A stretch of DNA of 6,380 nucleotides from Anaerolineales bacterium UBA6128 (GTDB taxonomy: Bacteria > Chloroflexota > Anaerolineae > UBA1429). The stretch's first letter is position 1. Each line of letters starts with the position of its first letter. A program made the translations under genes and the position numbers. The stretch lies in assembly GCA_002423325.1 (NCBI GenBank), contig DIVQ01000097.1, positions 1 to 6,380 of the forward strand. The letters run 5' to 3'. Shown one piece after another: positions 1 through 6,113 of the stretch. Under the pieces are notes generated by a model. The model made no database searches. It saw only the letters and a list, made by a program, of their open reading frames with translations, and was not told where the DNA came from.

Positions 1-127
1 GCGTGGCGTTTGCCGGCGTCTCGGCGGGCGCCGTGTGATCGGGCATCGTCGGACGGCAGCCCGCCAACGCGCACACCAGAGCGGCGCAGGCCAGCGCCAG
101 GGGCCAGCGTACGGTTCCAGCATTCAT
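1..127 (-). CDS. Putative lipoprotein, N-terminal part only
   Basis: Reading from the ATG at 127 toward the window edge gives 42 codons and no stop; the gene continues outside. The start is a textbook lipoprotein signal: a short n-region with one Arg (MNAGTVRW), a hydrophobic stretch at about residues 9-22 (PLALACAALVCALA) and a lipobox LAGC with the lipidated Cys at residue 24. A Pro/Thr/Ala-rich linker follows (about residues 26-42), typical of a tether between a lipid anchor and an exported domain. By family knowledge the product would be exported, lipidated on Cys24 and held at the outer face of a membrane. The function cannot be told, because the mature domain lies outside the window. 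There is no convincing Shine-Dalgarno sequence before the ATG, and a strong promoter ends only 6 nt upstream, so translation is probably leaderless. It is divergent from the aldolase at 269. Confidence 0.72.
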   Translation of the reverse strand, partial: MNAGTVRWPLALACAALVCALAGCRPTMPDHTAPAETPANAT

Positions 128-133
128 TCCGCG

Positions 134-162
134 ATAATAGCCGCGCAGCTGAACGCTGTCAA
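134..162 (-). promoter_or_regulatory. Sigma70-type promoter for the lipoprotein gene
   Basis: On the minus strand TTGACA (162-157) is followed after exactly 17 nt by TATTAT (139-134). The -35 is a full consensus match and the -10 matches 5 of 6. Only 6 nt separate the -10 box from the ATG at 127, so the expected transcription start falls on or beside the first base of the start codon. Confidence 0.72.
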
Positions 163-196
163 AGCATCGCCAACGGGCGCTCCACGGCCACAGGGT

Positions 197-225
197 TTGC
201 ATTGGCACAGTCACGTCCCTATACT
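197..225 (+). promoter_or_regulatory. Probable promoter for the class II aldolase
   Basis: TATACT (220-225) matches the -10 consensus at 5 of 6 positions. With a 17-nt spacer the -35 is TTGCAT (197-202), which keeps only the TTG core. Transcription would begin near 232 and leave a leader of roughly 37 nt before the ATG at 269. It lies back to back with the lipoprotein promoter, and about 34 nt separate the two -35 boxes, so one bound regulator could affect both genes. Confidence 0.45.
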
Positions 226-268
226 GGCCTCAGCCAGCCGCGCTTCCAAGCAAAGGATACCAGGACCC

Positions 269-1108
269 ATGCCAACCGTTCTCGATCAGCAGCGCGTCGA
301 AAAGGCCCGTCAGGACATCGTGCAGGTCTGCCGCCTGATGTGGGAAAAGGGCTATGTCGCCGCGACCGACGGCAATGTCTCGATGCGCCTGGGCGAGCAG
401 ATTCTCGCGACGCCCTCCGGTCTGAGCAAGGGCATGCTGCACCCTCAGGAGCTCGTGCTGACCGATCTGCAGGGCAACCCTCTGCCCGAGCGCCTGCAGA
501 CCTCCAAAGGGCTCAAGCCCTCCTCCGAGCTGCGCATGCACTGCGAGGCCTATCGCCGACGTCCCGACATCGGCGCCGTGGTACACGCCCACCCGCCCAT
601 CGCACTCGCCTTTTCCATTGCAGGCGTATCGCTCGCCGGCTGCGTGCTGCCCGAAGTCGTGTTGACCCTGGGCGCCATTCCTACGACCTCGTACGCAACT
701 CCCACCAGCGCGGACGGCCCGAACGTGATCCGCGATCTTGTCGGCAGGTACGACGCGCTGTTGCTCGATCGGCACGGGACGCTCACCGTGGGCAAAGACC
801 TGCTCGACGCCTATTTCAAGCTCGAGAAAATCGAGCACTCGGCCACAGTGACACTGGCGGCGCACGCGCTGGGCAACGTGCGCACGCTGCCGGCTGAGGA
901 GGTGCGCCGCTTGACAGCCATTCGCCGCGAAACCCTGGGACTGCCACCAGAGTGGCAGGGCGAGATCTGCGACCGCGACAACAAGGCGAGTCTCGCGGAT
1001 CCCTCGTCTCCAACGGCCACGCCCGCCGAGACGGCCGAGGCCGACGATGCGCTGGTCGCACGCATCACACGCGCCGTGCTGCGCGCCCTGGCAGACTCCC
1101 GCTCGTGA
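269..1108 (+). CDS. Class II (zinc) aldolase, fuculose-phosphate-aldolase-like, with C-terminal tail
   Basis: This 279-residue protein belongs to the class II aldolase/adducin family (FucA, RhaD, AraD). The family cleaves or epimerises sugar phosphates; FucA-type enzymes give dihydroxyacetone phosphate and lactaldehyde. Visible motifs are TDGNVS (33-38), KPSSELRMH with probable catalytic Glu87, the zinc ligands His106 and His108 in VVHAHP, and a third zinc ligand His169 in LLLDRHG. The catalytic fold ends near residue 225, about normal length. Roughly 50 extra residues follow: a Pro/Ala/Thr/Ser-rich linker (about 242-258) and a short amphipathic helix (259-275). The ATG at 269 was chosen because family homology begins just after it and AAAGGA (252-257) and AGGA (262-265) lie upstream; the spacings (11 and 3 nt) are imperfect. 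No signal peptide is seen, so it is cytosolic. The exact substrate is not determined; fuculose-1-phosphate or rhamnulose-1-phosphate is most likely. Confidence 0.88.
   Translation: MPTVLDQQRVEKARQDIVQVCRLMWEKGYVAATDGNVSMRLGEQILATPSGLSKGMLHPQELVLTDLQGNPLPERLQTSKGLKPSSELRMHCEAYRRRPDIGAVVHAHPPIALAFSIAGVSLAGCVLPEVVLTLGAIPTTSYATPTSADGPNVIRDLVGRYDALLLDRHGTLTVGKDLLDAYFKLEKIEHSATVTLAAHALGNVRTLPAEEVRRLTAIRRETLGLPPEWQGEICDRDNKASLADPSSPTATPAETAEADDALVARITRAVLRALADSRS
1043..1093 (+). other. Candidate microcompartment encapsulation peptide at the aldolase C-terminus
   Basis: Residues 259-275 of the aldolase (DDALVARITRAVLRALA) fit the pattern LVxxIxxxVLxxL, a short helix with one hydrophobic face (Leu262, Val263, Ile266, Val270, Leu271, Leu274) and Arg/Ala on the other. 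A low-complexity linker containing repeated Pro, Thr and Ala separates it from the catalytic domain. Known encapsulation peptides, which recruit enzymes to bacterial microcompartment shells, have this layout, and class II aldolases of fucose/rhamnose microcompartments carry such peptides. No shell protein gene is in the window, so the assignment is an inference from the tail alone. Confidence 0.5.
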
Positions 1109-1229
1109 TCCCGGATGTGCACAACCCGGTTCGCGCCGAACGTGCAGAAAGCGCTGAAAACCGCCCTGGGTGTGCTCGGCATCCTCAGCGCACTCTGCGC
1201 CAAGGGTGATACGGCCCCGATTGGTCCTC

Positions 1230-1237
1230 AGGAGGTG
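1230..1237 (+). promoter_or_regulatory. Strong ribosome binding site that fixes the glycosidase-like start
   Basis: AGGAGGTG lies 6 nt before the ATG at 1244 and is nearly the full anti-Shine-Dalgarno complement. It decides the start against the in-frame ATG at 1115, which has no ribosome binding site. Confidence 0.8.
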
Positions 1238-1243
1238 TCAGTC

Positions 1244-2410
1244 ATGTCCGAAAGAGTCTTCCCCATCAGTTACTGGGTGTCGCCCCCCAGCGTGCAGGAA
1301 CGCTACGACGAGGCGGCAGAGTGCCGCTTCAACGTCGTTCCGGGGCCGCCCGAGGCGCTCGACCTGGCGCAAAAGGCCGGGATCAAGCTCATCTTGCAGG
1401 ATCGGCGCATCCACGCACACATGACCGAGACGCCCGGCTGGGAGGCCAGCGTGCAGGCCGTGGTGGACGCCTACGCCACGCACCCCGCGTTGTGGGGCTA
1501 CTATGTCACCGATGAGCCCTCTTACCATCAGTTCGACGCGCTGGCGCGGATCGTGCGCGCCTTTGAGGCACGCGACCCACAGCACCCCACCTTTATCAAC
1601 CTGTTCCCAAACTATGCCTCGCCCGAACAGTTGGGCACGCTCGACTATACGGAGCATGTGCGGCGTTACGTCGATCTCGTACAGCCGCGGCTCGTCTCGT
1701 ACGACTATTACACCCTGCTGGAGGACGGCGAACGCGAGGGCTACTTTGAGAACATGGCCATCATTCGCGGCGAGGCCAGACGGGTCGGCGTGCCCTTCTG
1801 GAACATCATCCTCTCGACGCCGCACTACTGCTACCGCGATCCCTCGCCGGTCGACCTGCGCTGGCAGGTCTACACAACGCTGGCCTACGGCGGCAAGGGC
1901 ATCTGCTACTTTACCTACTGGACCCACGAGAGCGAGAACTTTGGCAACGCGATTCTCGGGCTGTACGGCGACCGCACGTCCAAATACGCGGTGGTTCAGC
2001 AGCTGAATACCGAGATCGGCCTGCTGGGCCCACACCTGCTGCGACTGGATTCGGTGCGCGTGGAACACTGGCCCGCCGGGCCCCAGGGCGCGCAGGCGTT
2101 CACGGGCGAGGGACTGGTAGCGCGCGTGGAGGGCGAGGGCGACATCGTCATCGGCGAGTTCGTCGATCGCGACGGACTCCCCTGGCTGATGCTGGCCAAC
2201 AACGACAAGACACGCTCCCCGCATCTGACGCTGCATCTGCGCACCGAGCAGCGCGAGGTGCTGGAGGTCTCGCGTCGCACGGGCGAGTTACGGCCGATCA
2301 CGCCCGACGAGCGCGGCGAGGTGACGCCGGGCTATGCTGACGGCATCATACTGCACCTGTGGCTGGCGCCGGGCGATGGGCGACTGTTCAGGCTGGGGCA
2401 GGCGAGTTAA
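1244..2410 (+). CDS. Glycoside-hydrolase-like TIM-barrel protein, family unassigned
   Basis: The 388-residue product has no signal peptide from this start and should be cytosolic. Its N-terminal two thirds read as a (beta/alpha)8 barrel of the clan-A glycosidase type. WGYYVTDEPS (84-93) ends a beta strand with an acidic pair (Asp90, Glu91), the usual place for the acid/base. SYDYYTLLE (152-160), PFWNIILSTP (184-193) and YGGKGICYFTYWT (215-227) look like later strands lining a sugar-binding site, rich in Tyr and Trp. From about residue 265 a beta-rich domain follows, as in many glycosidases with a C-terminal sandwich. I infer hydrolysis of an oligosaccharide or glycoside, but I cannot name a CAZy family or substrate, and the nucleophile is not identified. 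It lies 135 nt after the aldolase on the same strand, with no clear promoter between, so co-transcription is likely. It converges on the oxidoreductase at 2561. Confidence 0.7.
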   Translation: MSERVFPISYWVSPPSVQERYDEAAECRFNVVPGPPEALDLAQKAGIKLILQDRRIHAHMTETPGWEASVQAVVDAYATHPALWGYYVTDEPSYHQFDALARIVRAFEARDPQHPTFINLFPNYASPEQLGTLDYTEHVRRYVDLVQPRLVSYDYYTLLEDGEREGYFENMAIIRGEARRVGVPFWNIILSTPHYCYRDPSPVDLRWQVYTTLAYGGKGICYFTYWTHESENFGNAILGLYGDRTSKYAVVQQLNTEIGLLGPHLLRLDSVRVEHWPAGPQGAQAFTGEGLVARVEGEGDIVIGEFVDRDGLPWLMLANNDKTRSPHLTLHLRTEQREVLEVSRRTGELRPITPDERGEVTPGYADGIILHLWLAPGDGRLFRLGQAS

Positions 2411-2467
2411 GGGATACCTGTAGAGCGTCGTCTTTGCACCCGGCGGGCCGCACGGCGCCTGGATTGC

Positions 2468-2537
2468 GTAGAGACGTTGGAGGGGTCACGGTAGCCTGTG
2501 CCAGACAGGTTCTGCGTGACCCTTCCAACGTCTCTAC
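2468..2537. repeat. Long imperfect inverted repeat between convergent genes
   Basis: Two 23-nt arms (2468-2490 and 2515-2537) are reverse complements with a single mismatch, which would be a G-U pair in RNA. The outer ends read GTAGAGACGTTGGA and its complement TCCAACGTCTCTAC. The 24-nt middle contains a smaller stem, CCTGT (2495-2499) with ACAGG (2505-2509), so the whole element folds into one long hairpin. It sits between the ends of two convergent genes and lacks a T-run on either side. It may act as a bidirectional terminator or mRNA 3' stabiliser. The GTAGAGACG end resembles palindromic repeats I recall as dispersed in some cyanobacterial and Chloroflexota genomes, so a small non-autonomous mobile element is also plausible. 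Confidence 0.85.
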
Positions 2538-2560
2538 AGCTCAGCTGGGCTCCCAGCCGT

Positions 2561-3679
2561 CTAGTTGTCCGTGAACGGATCCCCGTGCAGCGGGGGCAGT
2601 GGATGCGGCCGCACCAGGATGCCGCCCTGCTCGTACGACTCGATCGCCGCCCAAGTGTACTCCAGCGTGGCCAGGGCGTCGCGGCCAGAGGCGCGCACCT
2701 TTTCGCGCGGCACCTTGTTGGTCACGTCCTCCATAAAGGCATGGATGCGCGCCGGGAAGGTCAGGCCAAAGTCGGTCAGCCCCGAGTGCGTCACCGTGGG
2801 CTCCAGCTTGCCCCCCAGCGTCTGCGTGGCGGGGTCGCCCGGCTTGGGCGCAGGCCAGTAGGTCACCTTTTCGACGCAGTTCTCGATGCAAAATGTGCCG
2901 CGCGTGCCACCCACTTCCACGCTCCACCAGCCTCCCAGCCCAAAGGTGGCGTCGCCACGCTGACTGAGCAGGTAGCCCATGCAACCGTTGGCAAAGCGCA
3001 CGTGGATGCTGTTGATCGACAGCATCACATCGCCGGCCGTGCGGCGATAGCCTGGTCGATCCATAAAGGCCTGCACGTGGGTGATATCGCCACAGAAATA
3101 GCGCATGATGCTGAACGGATGCGCCAGAAAAGCCTTGACGTGAAAGTAGGGCATGTTCTTCACACGCGGCCCCTTGGCGTACGAGTAAGTGTACTCGCCG
3201 CCGGCAAAGCCCATCTTGTGCAGGCAGTAGACCAACTCGCCGATGTCGCCGTCTTCCTGGTACTTTTTGGCGCGCGCCGCCACGTCGGTGAAATAGTGGT
3301 TCAGGTTGCAGCCCAGATAGACCTTCTGCTGGTCGGCCTTGGCCACCATCTCGCGCGCCTCGGTGATATAGCTGGAGAGCGGCTTTTCTACCAGCACGTG
3401 CTTGCCCGCCTCGATCGCCTCCAGCGCCGGCTCGCAGTGCCAACTGCCATTCTCCAGGCCGCCAGTGGTCACATCCACCACGTCCAGGTCCGGCTCGCCA
3501 TCCAGCATATCGTTGAGACTGTAGTAGGCCTTGACGCCGTACTTGTCCGCGGCCGCGTCCGCGTGCGCTTTGACGACGTCGCACACAGCCACCAGATTGG
3601 ACAGCGGGTCCTTTGAGTGCGCGCTGGCATGCGTATCCCCGATGCCGCGCATACCGACGATCCCTACCTTGAGTGCCAT
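2561..3679 (-). CDS. Gfo/Idh/MocA family NAD(P)-dependent oxidoreductase
   Basis: This 372-residue protein matches the family in length and layout. The N-terminal Rossmann fold begins with VGIVGMRGIG (5-14), the dinucleotide-binding glycine motif, and ends around the hallmark EKP (98-100) in KHVLVEKPL. The C-terminal half is the alpha/beta substrate and dimerisation domain, with AHPFSIMRY (186-194) where the family usually has its catalytic or substrate-binding His. Members oxidise or reduce sugars, inositols or related polyols; the substrate cannot be told from sequence. No signal peptide is present. The start is secure: GGAGG (3692-3688) lies 8 nt before the ATG, and the glycine motif follows at once. 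It has its own promoter and converges on the glycosidase-like gene, which supports a shared role in sugar catabolism. It ends with TAG at 2563-2561. Confidence 0.9.
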   Translation of the reverse strand: MALKVGIVGMRGIGDTHASAHSKDPLSNLVAVCDVVKAHADAAADKYGVKAYYSLNDMLDGEPDLDVVDVTTGGLENGSWHCEPALEAIEAGKHVLVEKPLSSYITEAREMVAKADQQKVYLGCNLNHYFTDVAARAKKYQEDGDIGELVYCLHKMGFAGGEYTYSYAKGPRVKNMPYFHVKAFLAHPFSIMRYFCGDITHVQAFMDRPGYRRTAGDVMLSINSIHVRFANGCMGYLLSQRGDATFGLGGWWSVEVGGTRGTFCIENCVEKVTYWPAPKPGDPATQTLGGKLEPTVTHSGLTDFGLTFPARIHAFMEDVTNKVPREKVRASGRDALATLEYTWAAIESYEQGGILVRPHPLPPLHGDPFTDN

Positions 3680-3718
3680 GATTGCTTCCTCCCGTCAGGT
3701 TGTGCAGTGACTGCCGCT

Positions 3719-3747
3719 ATCATAGCCCAACAGACGCGAGACCTCAA
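3719..3747 (-). promoter_or_regulatory. Promoter for the Gfo/Idh/MocA oxidoreductase
   Basis: On the minus strand TTGAGG (3747-3742) and TATGAT (3724-3719) are separated by 17 nt; they match the consensus at 4 and 5 of 6 positions. Transcription would start near 3712 and leave a leader of about 32 nt containing the GGAGG at 3692-3688. Confidence 0.6.
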
Positions 3748-3853
3748 GCGGTTTGGCGACGACACCAGAAAGGCGATTACAACTCCGTCACCGCGCGCGA
3801 GCGGCACGATCACGTAGCCGGGGGCGGGCTGCAACGCACCCCCGTGCATCCGG

Positions 3854-4407
3854 CTAGCTTCCCTGCACCGTCTCGTAGGGCCAGGCCATAAACCCACCGT
3901 CAAGAAGCTCAACGTTGGTGTAGCCGCGGCCCCGCAAAAAGCAGACGGCCGCCCAGGCGCGCAGGTGACGCCGGTGAACAGGCCGTCCAGTTTGTTCCGC
4001 AGAACGTTGGCCAGATCCTTGCCCGGAATGGGCGGCTCGGTGGTCTCGCCGCCGGTAGCGAGGATCAGCTTGTCGTAGGGCAGGCGCTGTGTCTCGCCGG
4101 TCTCGAGGTTGCGCACCTCGACCTCTTTGGCCTTGCGGTCGATGCCCATGGCCCGCGTGCGGTTGAGCCCCTTGATGTCTTTCACCTTGGCAATGTAGGC
4201 CGGATCGCGCATGACGCCCACAGGCGTGGTCATGAGCTGTGTGCGGTTCTGCACCAGTCCAGAGATATAGCGTGGAAGACCGCAGCTGGCTTACGACGGC
4301 AACTCGTCCTGCTCCACAATGGTGATGTCGGCGCTCGGATCAAGACGCCTGGCGCGAGCGGCGGCTTTCGGTCCTGCCGCGACGCCACCGATAACCACAC
4401 TCCTGAT
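3854..4407 (-). pseudogene. Decayed CoA-disulfide-reductase-like flavoprotein with rhodanese tail
   Basis: The first part (4407 to about 4000) is clearly a pyridine-nucleotide-disulfide oxidoreductase: VVIGGVAAGPKAAARARRL is the FAD-binding start, followed by ITIVEQDEL, ASCGLPRYISG with the catalytic-type Cys (codon 42), LPYDKLILATG and PPIPGKDLANV. Three lesions are visible. Codon 39 is TAA (4293-4291) exactly where relatives have Tyr in S-Y-A-x-C-G-L-P, and the downstream homology stays in the same frame. After DLANV (about 4003) homology stops and resumes from about 3970 with RAWAAVCFLRGRGYTNVELL and DGGFMAW, a rhodanese C-terminus in a different frame ending at TAG 3856-3854. Relatives with this fusion are about 550 residues, so some 350-400 residues are missing. 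The codon in the expected ATG place is ATC (4407-4405), although GTG at 4398 could start translation. Intact relatives are flavoenzymes reducing CoA disulfide or persulfide-type substrates. Confidence 0.85.
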
Positions 4408-4477
4408 GCCCCTTGGTTGCCCCTCTCGCCGGTCTCTTCGCCTCCACCAATATGACGCCACACACTCCAGCACGGCC

Positions 4478-4505
4478 ATTATGCGCCCGAGAGCGACAAC
4501 GCCAA
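4478..4505 (-). promoter_or_regulatory. Possible leftover promoter of the dead flavoprotein gene
   Basis: On the minus strand TTGGCG (4505-4500) and CATAAT (4483-4478) are 16 nt apart and match the consensus at 4 and 5 of 6 positions. They lie about 70 nt before the remnant start at 4407. If the promoter is active, the remnant is still transcribed. A match this loose can occur by chance. Confidence 0.3.
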
Positions 4506-4544
4506 ACCCGCTGCGCAGAGATTCCGCCCCACGAGCAAAGCAGA

Positions 4545-4576
4545 GAGCGCAGCGACCGGGTACGGTCTCTGCGCTC
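4545..4576 (-). terminator. Hairpin after the DEAD-box helicase, probable terminator
   Basis: Beginning 37 nt past the helicase stop, GAGCGCAG (4576-4569 on the minus strand) pairs with CTGCGCTC (4552-4545), enclosing a 2x2 internal loop, a second 4-bp stem (ACCG/CGGT) and a 4-nt loop. The following minus-strand bases, TCTGCTTTG, are only moderately T-rich, so intrinsic termination may be weak. A flanking 7-nt inverted pair (4522-4528 with 4582-4588) could extend the structure. Confidence 0.45.
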
Positions 4577-4613
4577 CAGAAGGCGGAACAGGCTGTGCTG
4601 CGACGCGGATGCG

Positions 4614-5882
4614 TCAGGCGCGTGCGCGTTCGCTGTTGGGACGGCGGCGACGTGCGGGGCGTCGTGTCTGCTGTGCCGGCGCGTCGGCTCTCGCTGCCCT
4701 GCCCCGGTTGGCTTCCACGTAGCGGCGGATCTCATCGGCCGTGGGCATCTTGACGGCCGGCGTGCTATAGTCCAAACCCTCCACATCGCGATGCTCGAGC
4801 TTTTCGCCCAGAACATCCTCGATGCGATACAGCATCCGCGTATCCTCGTGCGAGGCCAGCGTGTAGGCCGTACCTACAGCCGTCGCGCGCCCTGTGCGGC
4901 CGATGCGGTGCACATAGTCCTCGGGCTGCGTGGGCACGTCATAGTTGACCACGTGCGAGATGCCCACCACGTCGATACCGCGCGCGGCGATATCAGTGGC
5001 CACCAGCACGCGCGAGCGCCCCTCGCGGAAGGCCTCCAGCGCCGATACGCGCTGACTCTGCGAACGGTTGCCGTGGATGACGGCGGCCTTGATGCCGGCA
5101 CGCTCCAGATCGCGCACCACGCGATCGGAACGGTGCTTGGTGCGGGCAAAGATCAACACGCTCTCCATACTGGCGTCGCTGAGCAACAGCGTGAGCGCCT
5201 GCATCTTGAGGTGCTCGGGCACGTTGTACACGACCTGCGTGATGGCCGTCGGCGTCACCGTCTCCTCTACCTGCACGCGCACGGCATCGCGCGTTACTTC
5301 ACGCGCCAGGTCCGAGATCGATTGCAGCGTGGCGGAAAACAGTAGCGTCTGGCGATCGGTGGGCAGCAACCGCACGATGCGCCGGATGTCGGGCAAAAAG
5401 CCAATGTCCAGCATGCGGTCTGCTTCGTCCAGCACGAGCACCTGCAGCGCGTCAAAACGCACGTGGCGGCGCTCTACCTGGTCGAGCAGACGGCCCGGCG
5501 TCGCGATGACGACATCGACGCCCTTACGTAGCGCATCGTCCTGCGGGGCATAGCCCACGCCGCCATAGACCGTGACGGTGCGTACGGCCATGCCGTAGCC
5601 CATCTCTTTGGTGTGCTCTGCTACCTGCAGCGCGAGCTCGCGCGTGGGCACAAGCACCAGTACGCGTGGATCGCGGCCGCCGGCAGTTGATGCCAGATGC
5701 TGCAGAATGGGCAGCATGTAGGCGGCTGTTTTGCCGGTGCCGGTTTCGGCGGAACCCAACACATCGCGTCCGGCGAGGATGTGCGGAATAGTGGCGAACT
5801 GAATGGGCGTCGGCTCGGTAAAGTGCATCGCTCGCACGTTCCGCTGCAGGCGCGGGTCGAGATCAAGATCCTTGAATTGCAT
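4614..5882 (-). CDS. DEAD-box ATP-dependent RNA helicase (RhlE/DeaD-like)
   Basis: The 422-residue product carries every hallmark of the family: Q motif with Phe3 and PTPIQ (24-28), motif I AETGTGKT (45-52), Ia PTREL (79-83), Ib TPGR (128-131), II DEAD (152-155), III SAT (183-185), V ATDIAARGID (295-304) and VI HRIGRTGR (325-332). The two RecA-like domains span roughly 20-205 and 215-365. A basic Arg-rich tail (about 392-422) probably adds RNA binding. Such enzymes unwind short RNA duplexes in ribosome assembly, mRNA decay and cold adaptation; which one this is cannot be told, but the short tail favours an RhlE-like protein. The start is the ATG at 5882: AGGAG (5891-5887) precedes it and the Q motif follows at normal distance. 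The frame stays open 56 codons further upstream without homology, and that stretch is leader. The gene is divergent from typA. Confidence 0.93.
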   Translation of the reverse strand: MQFKDLDLDPRLQRNVRAMHFTEPTPIQFATIPHILAGRDVLGSAETGTGKTAAYMLPILQHLASTAGGRDPRVLVLVPTRELALQVAEHTKEMGYGMAVRTVTVYGGVGYAPQDDALRKGVDVVIATPGRLLDQVERRHVRFDALQVLVLDEADRMLDIGFLPDIRRIVRLLPTDRQTLLFSATLQSISDLAREVTRDAVRVQVEETVTPTAITQVVYNVPEHLKMQALTLLLSDASMESVLIFARTKHRSDRVVRDLERAGIKAAVIHGNRSQSQRVSALEAFREGRSRVLVATDIAARGIDVVGISHVVNYDVPTQPEDYVHRIGRTGRATAVGTAYTLASHEDTRMLYRIEDVLGEKLEHRDVEGLDYSTPAVKMPTADEIRRYVEANRGRAARADAPAQQTRRPARRRRPNSERARA

Positions 5883-5958
5883 GAGACTCCTGTTGTGCGG
5901 CGAGGTTTTTTCCGAGGTGAACGGCCGCGGGGACACGTCGGGGTGAAGATTGTACAAA

Positions 5959-5985
5959 GCCGCCTCAGCGACAACGCTGGGCGGC
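5959..5985 (-). promoter_or_regulatory. Leader hairpin of the helicase mRNA, possible attenuator
   Basis: In the helicase leader, GCCGCC (5985-5980) plus CAGCG (5979-5975) pair with CGCTG (5970-5966) plus GGCGGC (5964-5959), an 11-bp stem with one bulged A and a TTGT loop. TTTGTAC follows at once, giving a weak terminator look. CCTCAG just upstream (5992-5987) can instead pair with CTGAGG (5968-5963), which would break the main stem, so two exclusive folds are possible. Confidence 0.4.
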
Positions 5986-6021
5986 CCTGAGGTACCGATT
6001 CGTTGCTCTTCAACGCAGAAC

Positions 6022-6050
6022 AGCATAGCACAGAAGAGACGACTCGTCAA
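6022..6050 (-). promoter_or_regulatory. Promoter for the DEAD-box helicase
   Basis: On the minus strand TTGACG (6050-6045) and TATGCT (6027-6022) are separated by 17 nt and match the consensus at 5 and 4 of 6 positions. Transcription would begin near 6015, giving a leader of about 130 nt before the ATG at 5882. This is long for a bacterial mRNA but common for helicases controlled through their leader. Confidence 0.6.
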
Positions 6051-6113
6051 ACTGGGTCGGCCGGGGTGCGAATCTGGTGATCACGACGCCGCACATCATC
6101 TACAGAGTGAGAA

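Noticed and set aside
35..268. In-frame extension of the aldolase upstream to an ATG at 35
   Set aside because: Family homology starts just after 269, the extension looks like no known domain, and it would run across the divergent promoters and the oppositely oriented lipoprotein start.
2420..2430. GTAGAGCGTCG, similar to the arm end of the nearby inverted repeat
   Set aside because: The match is short and imperfect and has no partner arm, so chance is the simpler explanation.
2498..3616. Long open frame on the plus strand opposite the sugar oxidoreductase
   Set aside because: It mirrors the codon pattern of the true gene, starts inside the inverted repeat, and shows no family motif.
3800..3853. 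GC-rich inverted runs after the pseudogene stop, considered as a terminator
   Set aside because: The stem is only about 6 bp with a long loop, and no T-run follows.
4413..5345. Long open frame on the plus strand opposite the helicase
   Set aside because: It is antisense to a gene with all DEAD-box motifs and shows no recognisable domain; long antisense frames are expected in GC-rich DNA.
5883..6050. N-terminal extension of the helicase by 56 residues
   Set aside because: AGGAG precedes the ATG at 5882, the Q motif follows at the usual distance, and the extension overlaps the helicase promoter.
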